NCBI GenBank assembly: GCA_030063045.1
Contig: JAQSEB010000045.1
Location: 1,054,001-1,118,000, forward strand
Direction: 5' to 3'
Length of the DNA: 64,000 bases
Source: Pratylenchus scribneri
Taxonomy: Eukaryota; Nematoda; Chromadorea; Rhabditida; Pratylenchidae
Both the position numbers and the translations under genes were made by a program. A model generated the notes under the pieces. That model made no database searches. It saw nothing but the letters and a program-made list of their open reading frames with translations, and had not been told where the DNA came from. Shown piece after piece: positions 56,001 to 62,929 of the stretch. Every line of letters starts with the position of its first letter. Position 1 is the first letter of the stretch.

Positions 56001-57781
56001 TTTCTCTTCAAATTCGGATTCTCAGGATTATAGATGGTTACTTTTGCGCATTTCAGTAACGATCGAGTAGATTTCGGGTCTTTCAGACAACTTCGATAAG
56101 TTAGAACTGAAATTGACTCCTCAATTTCCGATGATTCTGAATTCTGATCAAACGTAGATGCTGTGGTTTTTGTCCCTTCTTCAACCGTTGATACGGTTTG
56201 GGCTCTTTTCCATCGATCAAAGTCTCTCTTTCGGCAAAGTGCCGGATGATGTTTAGGTCTTTTGCAAAGAATGAATTTTTTGTGGTATCGGAAACAGTCG
56301 GAGGCCATGTGGCCTTCTTTCAGACAACAATAGCACAAACCGAGCTCGTCAATTCTCTTTTTTCGTTCCTCAACACTTCTGTATTTGGGACAATCCATTG
56401 CAAAGTGAGGTCCCTTGCACATTTCACATGGATTCCTGATTGGACTTCGACTCTGGCTGGAGCTAGGAGATCTGCCTTGCGTTTGACTTCGTTGAGGACT
56501 GCGACCTCTCGCTTCGGTTGGCCAAGGTGAGCCTTGTCTCCTTTGAGGACTTTGACTTTGACTTGTACTATTTCCACTTGACTGAGATGATCGAGAACTA
56601 GACCGATGATTCGGTGATTTCGAAGTTTTTTGACTTCCTCTGTTCCCAGTCTTATTCGGTGATCGACCTCTTTTTGACTCAGTTTCAGCTTTATCTTTAT
56701 AACGAACAGCTAAATTCATTGTTGAGTCTAATTCCTCTTTGACTTTATCACGTTTGGAATCCTTTGATGCCTTTGAACTCCCAGGACTAGGAGTTTCCTT
56801 TGAATCCTTTCCACGATGATAAATGTCTCGGAATTCTTTCAATTGGTCAAGTGCTGTGATCAGCGTTTTTCGGAATTTTTCTGTATTCCAAGGCTGAGGA
56901 ACCAAGTCTAAAGCGATTCGAGCATTTTTCAGATCGATGTATCTGGCTAATGTTCGCTTTGAAAGCTTTTGTTCCAATGCCAAATAAATTTGTGGTGAGC
57001 TCAAATCTTGTCCAAATTGAATTAATTGTCGACACAATTTTTCCAATTCCAATTGGAGTTTAAAATCATCGTCCAAGGATTTGGACATAGGCAATCGCCC
57101 CAGTTGGTTATGCAAATCTCTTATCAGATTTTCATCTTTCCCATATCTTTGTTGCAAAAGATCAATAGCGTGTCCATAATTTTCAGCTGAGAAGGGCTGA
57201 AGCCCCTGTATGACTATTTTCGCTTCGCCTTTCAAAAGTGAACTCAAGTATTGCATTTTCTGAACCAGGTCTAATTCTGTGTCGGAATGTATTGTGGAGT
57301 CAAACAATGGCCAAAATTCAGACCAGTTTTTTCCATCGAACTCTTTTAATTCGAGGCGCGGAAGAGTCACGCTTTTTGATTTGTGTCCACCAATTCCATT
57401 TCTCAAAAGATTTGCGATCTTATCTTTCAAATCCCTATATTCTTTCAAGCGACGATTCGCGGTTGAAACATAATTTCTTAGTGCATTTCCATCTATTGAT
57501 GCTCGAAATAGATTCTGAAATGCGCCTTTCTCTTCTGGCTGAAGGCTGTTTAACATGGCTGCATATCCTACTTTGGCTGCTCTAATCTCTTCAATTTGAG
57601 TAAAAAGCTCATCGTGTAGCTCTCTCACAATCGTTTGCTTGACGAAAACCTCGTGTCGCTGATCAGAAGTATTGATTTGATCTGGAACGACGGGAACAGC
57701 CGTTTCAAACACGATGTCAATAGCGTCTTTGGCTATATTGATCCTATCGATGAAATCGTCGGGGGTTAATGCCATTATCAA
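47060..57781 (-). CDS. BEL/Pao polyprotein: Gag-PR-RT-RH-IN-NADAR-nucleotidyltransferase-Env-like
   Basis: One 3573-residue frame. Gag covers about 1-450, with the DUF1759-type L-P-R-L-E-L-K-E-F-D-G block near 142; CCHC-type fingers are near 455-510. The aspartic protease has L-L-D-D-G-S-E at about 597. RT has T-Y-L-D-N-M-L at about 1027 (Asn in the second YxDD Asp position). The A17/Pao region (A-R-P-Y-D-P-L-G) is near 1120, RNase H about 1195-1310. Integrase has V-G-I-D-Y-F-G, S-D-N-G-T-N-F and G-M-Y-E-R near 1607, 1673 and 1728. A DUF5641-type tail runs to about 1900. Next comes a NADAR domain, about 2265-2425. A TUT/PAP-type nucleotidyltransferase follows, about 2460-2800, with D2524, D2526 and D2597. 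The end (about 2940-3573) looks like an envelope glycoprotein: hydrophobic leader, basic cleavage-type site R-R-K-R near 3225 and a membrane segment near 3490. No frameshift or stop separates these parts, so proteolysis or splicing must release them. The NADAR and transferase assignments are by motif pattern. Confidence 0.9.
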   Translation of the reverse strand: MIMALTPDDFIDRINIAKDAIDIVFETAVPVVPDQINTSDQRHEVFVKQTIVRELHDELFTQIEEIRAAKVGYAAMLNSLQPEEKGAFQNLFRASIDGNALRNYVSTANRRLKEYRDLKDKIANLLRNGIGGHKSKSVTLPRLELKEFDGKNWSEFWPLFDSTIHSDTELDLVQKMQYLSSLLKGEAKIVIQGLQPFSAENYGHAIDLLQQRYGKDENLIRDLHNQLGRLPMSKSLDDDFKLQLELEKLCRQLIQFGQDLSSPQIYLALEQKLSKRTLARYIDLKNARIALDLVPQPWNTEKFRKTLITALDQLKEFRDIYHRGKDSKETPSPGSSKASKDSKRDKVKEELDSTMNLAVRYKDKAETESKRGRSPNKTGNRGSQKTSKSPNHRSSSRSSQSSGNSTSQSQSPQRRQGSPWPTEARGRSPQRSQTQGRSPSSSQSRSPIRNPCEMCKGPHFAMDCPKYRSVEERKKRIDELGLCYCCLKEGHMASDCFRYHKKFILCKRPKHHPALCRKRDFDRWKRAQTVSTVEEGTKTTASTFDQNSESSEIEESISVLTYRSCLKDPKSTRSLLKCAKVTIYNPENPNLKRKVHVLLDDGSEKSYISQTLIKELKLREIGEVKFEATGLGGVKLGNFQITVAEFGLKGKRIDMIMKARRMEKVMPKLPHVPFNKRDLNKLLANKIRIPPVMSEPALLIGGDFYNHMGIKPEIQLANGFWISESKLGKIISGEGKVEKCDQNMNSTFASASTEENEIEFEGSFPGTKELKDYELDRIVDRHQKLETIGLGDAKADDNELERKEFEDNLVFNGERYEVKLCWNEEAENLPDNYFISLCRLKSIHKKLAEKPDLLKQYDEIIQDQLQKGIIERVPPVNRNGKFENKLHYLPHHFVERKDKEFTKLRIVFAANTKPRKGTPSLNQCLKKGPKTYNDLAGILLRARLKPFLMTCDVEKAFLQIAIHEKDRDVLRFLWYTDPMNSSSPVAEYRFTRVTFGVICSPAHLGIVLNKHYEKYDSEIIRQLESDTYLDNMLIGLDEPVKVYETYEFLKKVFKEATMNVREFTSNAWQEIKQIPECDRTDKEETKLLGLIWNTVMDSLAIQLPEFPKDKPVTRRTILSQTARPYDPLGIISPVVLKCKLLRQKVEAEKKLDWDTVVSEEHAKEWHGIMKTWKEQRIDFTRRYGNYSRKQSLKYELHGFADASEIGLGTVVYLRIIEEDGTIHSYIAFAKSLVVPTSIPKSKRTIPKLELHAMKICTDNISFVKKELEKEIKIDEIRLWSDSADVIDFLNSQKEKDRFVNNRIKAIRKKQFRISHVPGKDNPADYASRGKDPTDLCWNKFWFEGPDWLSKEKEEWPTSIKEFDPEKFELEEPKNTSLEMSLAIKIEKPEPIIQWERFSQFRRIRNTMAYVLRAVEHFKNPKKGTLKELNLELDWTSGLPLSRNEQIKKLIKKVPELSVDEMNTGERLLIEEAQEMFPPSEKTIRNLDLFIDEGLWKAKGRLENADMKPETVHPIYLNRKCPIVSLIIMDMHKERKHTGQENMVASLRQKWWIPRIRHTLELVLRKNPLTRCYICARFYAKAYDYPEAPPLPDYRVKGESIWETVGIDYFGPMAARSTDGKGKHKVWGAIFVCALTRLTHLELVTDASAEKFLFAFTRFVRRYRAPKRIISDNGTNFVLGQKAIKKLSEEDEKIRKKWFEIYQDPRIKEFSSQKKIEWMFISPYAPWRGGMYERVIGIIKYHLRREIRNKLLGFEELWTILVEIERIVNERPLTYVSESENIKPLRPIDIAQPAIKESNFDIVAELFDNDDPEYKERRNSRDTLVDNYKRSLIIVENFWRRFKESYLTALREKHLGSITGDKSPTVGDIVLLEDINSPRSCWKLGRVEELISHRTAKVKVNNKLFERAIKHLYNLEINPNKEINLDENRENQDNNEIINQTINQSIIIGVNETANRCENNHPINCFSIISETPMEEEDFVPDYDEELGPMENMIKSSDKKAESSATSSEKAESSAQNQQRKAIVPPTAPAVVVSSRQLTEQQKKLSGQFCVNSPVLFLGDVTIEPIHLAFIDLNLRAFLVVWPNDDANWWNTLVDRINFNPILKFVVFKVDIIKSWNRPILDHIRRRNKYGIELVCINNAYTEFPTIVTNSETTTKDILDQLNEAGIPQIESNHSKATLTKKKRLGLSQNSLPIKRAANFDRSAMRESTMEQSCSSHLSANVPIMERITWPEINQIQPSNNNEWVSWRKPIIERIVSSPPQCKLINIGGKNILGFYTFKYWFSNFNRRPFTIDNRTWDNVEQYYTHKKALVLERFELADQIAIGKMSPAEMKRRASFDGSTSRQIIDKWGRMKEDIMYGALRAKFSDSELRDYLISTGEMEICELSPDRFWAVGCEINTINHNEADSRTWNGENILGRMIMSIRSEFSKDGNLNKLSNREIVPNENEYASSPIPPPVHPLNDITLDSLQEIFLDHFIRNIETDEDVKEKFDLCEKIDKVLNKNWKACKTMIYGSTLARLSRKGSDLDLFVYQLEKESESSDRKLNSDSSDKTERQILVDNLFDIKRVLQKHFNCEQMQVIKHGASPCIKMIWMDKKIDITADRRQLTGIYNSIWLNSLTRINDLFRQLVFVVKEWARPINDATKGTLNSFSIVILVAIFLEREGFLPNLFHEAPRIFEETKVKNFLDAAFHRRLATDIKQKCNPGNIEVIKVLLLFFDWLKDIEFGKQKIKTRIGTISKADHGAQIFIEEPFKADSNCARAVNQNGFKKIQNHLEYTLNLIEENNWNSFYALFRFDKKEEDSESSETEKTYIQKANRSLQEFLTDTTAKEAAMAKCSDGISRNNSNVFERIEIVQKKPVSRYDFEMNKTEHWRTDSSGKMHRPITLNHQRQYDFRHNVSDDEEEEYDPTMNYSLPGKSGKYKSKDNNYEESSSNWKKGKRIFTNSKFFLSTLMFLICISPIISQTPLICHRNSESKLVQITRDASACSKLSQIFVDKPKELQLTLYRPDRKEYQFHGSECTIVKSSVTYWTNFLNDPFDDPKEEIIPISKEDCEKLSRTKDCGEHGFLFGDPKGSMTTGHKLEYEQTWFSIGKRTKKVTNCILRNITLISKPGTEIVESSIDDLDHCQYSEGSCRLKSKSLLIWPVLSSQGPRAWSDERCTFKKFMSMNGTLYRGGWLSSDSELSLTFDDNPEFVESCSRDLVKSQQGFAILEREYMHLKQEKEKNRRKRSDTDNLDGSVQTSQLESQLQARSLFADQVLHQAFQSYSKMICDYISDSIMSNDFTHLNPTILIRKLANVEYLEARWVSPTILEYWKCSKPKSFGFIPSNGKCFKFIPANVTLADGIEPILAFLEPLTAVFHPKSEEGDCELYQHINIMMNGKMYQVDQFSGESSLKEKIEKIEFQNKVWAEGSPNTNIQIFKMLIITNISDSLSESLKQFRSLRSSQWHYKAIADDSHFSKGGGSISIDEHSISSIIWNRLINWNNVKNIVTAIVLLEWAIKIYLFISKLKFNYLWKKEFKKKGNLENRLIEVNEIKEAAINNPAPATTRIVESTITPTTNNFEGRAQRGRPLQ

Positions 57782-58907
57782 TACTATTAATCACTTTCAA
57801 TCAAATTGAAATGTCAAAAAAAAATTAAAAAATTTTAATTCGAAAAAGATTTTTCAATTAAAATTTTTAAACCAAGACTTTATAATTAATTCGAAAATGA
57901 TTTTTCAAATTTTTGACCAAACAATTTAATCAATCAATCAATCAATCAATTTTATTTATTGAAAAAGGATTTTTCCAAGTTTAATATCAAATGAAATTTT
58001 TATAAAAATTATATTGGGTATCGGCTGGGCGGTGGCTTTTGAAACTTTAAATTACTTGAGATGATTCTCAAATTTAAAGTCTTTCCCAATTTTTATATTG
58101 GCCTTTACTACTATTTGGTACTGTATTATATAAAGATTTTTAATGATTTAAAATTCTTTATATTTTTATGTATTGCTTTGATAAGCAACACTCCCCCCTT
58201 GAAAAAGATTTTTCAAAAAGGGTTACTGTAGCAACTCAGCCCAAAAGGTCGCCACTAACGAAAACTGGGGGTCCGTGTGATTTGAGGAATATAGAATTGG
58301 CCTAGACCTTTCCCTTCGGCCTAATTCAATAGATAATTTATTCAAACTAAAATTTGCCTAAGGCAAATTTTATTCGAATGAATTGGACTCACTGGTTCAC
58401 ACTACCGTAGGTCCTTTGTCAGTTGCTGATGGCCCAATGAATTCGGCAAGCAATGCGAAAGTGCTGATTGATTACTGTGCTGTTGGTAGATTTGGTTATG
58501 ATTAACCAACAAAACGTCAATTCAAACAGTGGGAAATGGCAATGGATGGACTGTAATGGATAGGCTGAATTAGGATTGGATAATCCTTATAATTTACCTT
58601 CAGGTGAATTGACGGCAAATTTGACCAATAGGTTAAAATTGCAATTTAGATTATCAATTTGTTCACTAAATTTAGGGAATTTGGATTTTGAGGATTATGG
58701 GATAGGACGGCGATGATTCGCCTATTGGTTGGGTAAATGGATTATGAGCAATAAGTGGACGGGTTTAACTGGTTAAGCTTGAGGCGATGATTCGCCTTCA
58801 CTCAATCCAAATTGTAAAACGACGATTTATTCTTTGCGAATTAGGATTAATTCGCTCGCTTTAGTTGGCTATGAAATGTGAATGAAAATGACTTAAATTC
58901 TGATTGA
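57782..58907 (-). other. 5' leader of the BEL/Pao element
   Basis: Non-coding stretch between 5' LTR and start codon. It holds a (AATC)n microsatellite near 57931-57951, and several GGCGATGATTCGCC-like short palindromes near 58708-58800 that could be RNA packaging or dimer sites (speculative). No long frame is seen. Confidence 0.5.
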
Positions 58908-59590
58908 TTGGGCAAGGATGGAATTTGCCTTAAGGAAATTTTGGTATAAAAGGGAATTTTATGCCCGATAGTTCGTTGGCTTAAATTTTCCTAATTTTAC
59001 TAAATCCCCTTAAATTCTAAAGACCGGAATAGTTCACTAGTCTAAAGATGTTTCCTAAAGATCGGATTAGTTCACAAATCTAAAGGATTCCTAATAGTAG
59101 AGTAATTCGTTACTATAAGGATAGGAAATAAATTTAACAATTTATTTGCCGAACGCTAAAGCGATGAAAAATTGTGTGTATGAATGAATGTGGATGGACG
59201 ATCTTGTGGGGAATTGTCTGGGGCGTTTCTTCGTCCATCCTTCTTTCTTCCATTAGCATTGTTGGGGCACGGATTGGCGGGGCAAGGATTGGCCAAAATG
59301 AAGAGAGTAGGCAATCTGAGGAGGGCAAGCCATTTGGACGGTTTGGATGGCAACGGATGGTTTTTGCGGGGTCAGCAAATGATGGGAAATTGTTGTTGCC
59401 TTTGGGGCATATGTGGATGGGAAATGTGGCTGTAATAATTGTAAGGGGGAATAAATTAAAAGGTAGAAGATTCTACCGATAAAAAATATAAATGCAGCAA
59501 ATAGGCAATGATTTGCCAATCAATTGGAAATTGGGAAGAAAATTGGAACTTAAATAAAAAATATTTAAATTCGCAAATGAATTTGCGACA
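58908..59590 (-). repeat. 5' LTR of the BEL/Pao element
   Basis: Second 683-bp LTR, with no difference seen from 46356-47038. It should contain the promoter that drives the minus-strand polyprotein. Confidence 0.9.
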
Positions 59591-60073
59591 AAATGATAAT
59601 GCCGGACCCAGTGGAAATGGACGAAATTGAGCGAATGAATTGGCAGTGGAAATGCAAATGAAAAGAAACTTAAGGATTTGAATGGAATGAAAATATTTTT
59701 TGGAGTTTTTATTCAAAATTAATCAAATTTATTTCTTTTCTATTTTCAATCCAATTTATTCATTTTTTATCTTTTAATTTCCAATCAATCATTTTATTCC
59801 GGCAAATTGTTAAGGCGGGATTTTCTCAAGGCTTTTTAGATTGTTATCTTTCTGTAATGCTTCATCCTATGCATTTCCAATCTTCATTCCGTTTTCAACA
59901 AGCAAAAATAAAATAAACGTTTTATCAAATAAATTGTGTCTTGTGAATTTATTGGAAAAATCGCCTGAGGGCAATTCAACTCCAATTTGTCAATTCCAGG
60001 ATTTAGAATTGAGGAAATCAGCCAAAACAAATTTCCCCAATTATTTAGAATTCTTCATTTCTTAATTTTAGGA
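59591..60073. repeat. right copy of 483-bp flanking direct repeat
   Basis: Matches 45873-46355 in the same orientation with few differences, beginning at the base after the LTR. It includes the last 22 codons of the host exon (M-I-M-P-D-P-V-E-M-D-E-I...) cut off from their upstream part. Confidence 0.88.
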
Positions 60074-60424
60074 AACCAGCCAAAACAATTTCCTAAAATT
60101 TGAATTGTTGAATTTGTCGATTTTTTGAAGTGATTAGTTTGGGGCCAATTCGCGTGGATTGAATTGGACGGTTTGAACACATTCATTTGGATTTGGATTG
60201 TTGGATTGGTTATTGAAGGGCCAACTATTTTTAACCAATCTCCGACAATTTTCCTTCGTCCAAAAATATTTTCCTACCTTATTTATTTGCTTTCTCCCCC
60301 AAAAATGTGAATTAGCAAAACGATTTTCCTTTTTGCCTTCATCCTGTTTCAACAATGCTTCTTTGGCGATGTCTCTGCTTCCATCGATGGATCATTCCCG
60401 CTCACAAATGGCACCGCCAATGCT

Positions 60425-60824
60425 AGGACAATTCCTAAACAATGCAAATGTGGACGATTCCTAAAAAGGTGCAAATTTGCATATTTTCGACTATAATAAA
60501 TAATAAACCAGTTTTAGACGATACAAACCTTATATATTTTGTAGATCTCATCGAGACGCATCGATTGGTATATTGTCATGTTTGACTCAAAATAAAAGAG
60601 TTTAAAACCAAAAACTGGAAAAATGATTTAGTACCATTTTATTTTGGATCAAACCATAACAAATTTATACATTCGATGCATCTTGATGAGACCTACAAAA
60701 TGGTATAAGATTTGTAGGGTCTAAAATTGGTTTATTATTTATTATAGTCGAAAACATGCACATTTGCACCGTTTAAGGAAGCGCCCACATTTGCATCGTC
60801 CTTTGTCTATTTAGGAATTGTCCT
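60425..60824. repeat. 400-bp foldback palindrome
   Basis: Ends AGGACAATTCCTAAA and TTTAGGAATTGTCCT are inverted. Inner arms share GCAAATGTGG, TTTTCGACTATAATAAATAA and CATCGAGACGCATCGA / TCGATGCATCTTGATG. The core is related to the palindrome at 12232-12645. Confidence 0.8.
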
Positions 60825-61084
60825 CGCACGGGCATCGCCATCGTGATCACTAACTACAAGCAACCGAATGAACCAAAATGCATGGTGGAAAATAGAAACA
60901 GGCTAACTATCATATGCACCACAACAGCTTGGTGATCTTCCCCAGGAATATGAATTTTGCGCTGGTGGCCCAAACGGAGAAGAAGGGTATGTTGAGGGAA
61001 AATTTGAAGATTTAAATTACAAAAAAAAAACATATTTTGGACGATATTTTTGGAAAATAAAACATTTTTTGAAAAGAATTAAAA

Positions 61085-61300
61085 GCATTTTGGTGAACAT
61101 TTTTTGTAAACATTTTTTCTTAAAGAATTTAAATTAACATTTTCCGGAAAGAATGTAAAATATTTTGGCGAATATTTTTTTTAAACATTTTTTCGGAAAG
61201 AATTTAAATTAACATTTTCCGGAAAGAATGTAAAACATTTTGGCGAACATTTTATGTAAATATTTTCCAGAAAGAATGGAAAACATTTTGACTAAATCCA
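61085..61300. repeat. three tandem units of about 75 bp
   Basis: Units begin TTTTGGYGAACATTTT and contain AACATTTTCCGGAAAGAATG; starts are near 61088, 61164 and 61238. Confidence 0.75.
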
Positions 61301-61789
61301 AGTTTTTTAGTAAACGAAATAAAAAATTTTTTGGAAAAAATACAAAAAACATTTTACATTTCTGCAAAAAACATAAAAACGGAAAAATTTGCTAAATATT
61401 TGAACAATTTTCAGACTTTTTTCTGCTACAAAGGCCAGCAGCTGGTTGAGAAATGAAAAGGAAATTATGCTCCGAGGATTGCATCACAACAAACAATTCT
61501 AGCTGTGGATTATGCGCGGAAATGCTTTGGCAAAATTGTGCAAAGATGCTGGCTTAAAATTTTATTTTTTAAAAGGTTTTTTCCTCCAATTATTCGATTC
61601 TATATAATCGCATATTGTCCACAAACAGGGAGGCTGGCATTTTGTGGCAAAAATTGGGCCATTGTAATTTGTAATTCATGAATTGTGGACATCCAAAGCG
61701 CAGGTTGCAATAATTTTTTTCTACTTTTTTCCTCATTTTTTACCCCAAAAATATTTTTTAACTTTTAATTAATCAATAAACAGTCATAG

Positions 61790-62030
61790 ACTTTGAAAAT
61801 CTATACCAATTTATAATGTATTGAATGGTTTATAAAAATGCAACTCATTTTGGTCTAAAATTAAATGTTTAAAATCGAAAATTGAAAATATGATTTAAAC
61901 GGTTTAACTCATCGAATTCTATAAAAATGTTTATGGCAAAAGAAAAGCTCTATGAGATCTACAAATTGGTATAAGGTTTTTAGGGTTTCAAAGCAGTTTC
62001 TAATTTATAAAAAGTCAAAAACTAATTTTG
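61790..62030. repeat. decayed member of the foldback family
   Basis: Left CTATACCAATTTATAATG and right CTACAAATTGGTATAAGG are inverted, with a GGTTTAAACGGTTTAACTC-like centre as in 12430-12470. Confidence 0.45.
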
Positions 62031-62929
62031 AGGTAAAAAAATAAAGTAAAAATATCTTATCAATAATATTTTTCAGTCCATCAATCACACTACATGTTCT
62101 ATTACTGTATTGGCCTTCTTCCAAGATGGCAAATATTTGGCGGCTTATGCCGCACAAGAAGCTAAAATAAGCTTTTGGCAGGCACAATAAACATTTCTAG
62201 TAAATTTGGAATAGCGAAAGAATTTATTTAATTGAATTTCACAGAGAATGGCCCAATCAAATCCAAGATGTGTCAAGGCGAATTCTCGGTGATCAGTCCA
62301 GGCACAGCTATCAAGTATTCCGTGCTCGACTCATTTGGATCATTCAAAATCATTGATTTTGATGTTTCTCAATGGAAAGGAGTACAGATTCAGCGTAAAT
62401 ATCAATTTCTAATCATTTTTTTTTGTAAATTCACTTGAAATTCTTTCTTTAAACCATCAAAACGAAATAATTCCATAGCAATTCGCCAATGGTACTTAAT
62501 TTAAATAATTTACAAAATGGAATCCGTTCTATGATTCTCACGCAAATAACGGTTTGCAAACCGGTTTAATAAATTCATTTTTCTCCATATAAAGTTGATA
62601 ATTGGGATTTGGGTTTTCGAGTATTGTAGAAATCGAATTAATAATAATTTTGAGTCAAAACCGGTTTAAAAACCTATAAAACAAATTTTTAGAGAGAGCG
62701 AAATGATCCTATTAATATCAAAATAAGAATCCCTAGGTTAAGTAAAACGTACATCGGTACATTAAAATATTTCTGAAGTCTGTAATTCCTTTCGCCATTT
62801 TCCCAAATCTCCCCATATATTCTAAATTCCTACATATTCCTTAAAGCCACTTATTATACTAACATTCATTTCCCTTATTCAAGAGCTAGCTAGTTTGTAG
62901 TGTAAAATAAAAAATTATAAATATTTTAA

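Larger units (their letters stand above)
46356..59590 (-). mobile_element. BEL/Pao LTR retrotransposon with NADAR, nucleotidyltransferase and Env-like regions
   Basis: Two 683-bp LTRs (46356-47038 and 58908-59590) start TGTCGCAAATTC and end CTTGCCCAA in the element's own (minus) orientation. They enclose 11.9 kb, for 13.2 kb in total. They look identical along their length by direct reading. The internal frame starts at 57781, about 1.1 kb inside the 5' LTR, and ends 21 bp before the 3' LTR. BEL/Pao assignment comes from the order Gag (DUF1759-type), aspartic protease, RT, Pao-type A17 region, RNase H, integrase and DUF5641-type tail. An obvious tRNA primer site starting TGG was not found next to the 5' LTR. 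Intact frame and identical LTRs imply a very recent insertion. Confidence 0.93.
60300..62394 (+). pseudogene. scattered exon remnants, including a WD-repeat-like exon
   Basis: Coding-like pieces are separated by repeats and stops. About 60318-60424 reads F-P-L-T-N-G-T-A-N-A and, if the palindrome at 60425-60824 is skipped, continues in frame with R-T-G-I-A-I-V-I-T-N-Y-K before stops. Exon 62077-62190 reads I-T-V-L-A-F-F-Q-D-G-K-Y-L-A-A-Y, then K-I-S-F-W-Q-A-Q and TAA, like the blade of a WD40 protein of the WDR7/rabconnectin type. Exon 62245-62394 reads S-V-I-S-P-G-T-A-I-K-Y-S-V-L-D-S-F-G-S-F and ends at a GT donor. Exon order and splicing cannot be made consistent, so decay is the likelier reading. 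Confidence 0.4.

Noticed and set aside
60134..60355. Minus-strand 73-codon frame right of the BEL element
   Set aside because: No domain and no splice partner; the plus strand there carries coding-like remnants.
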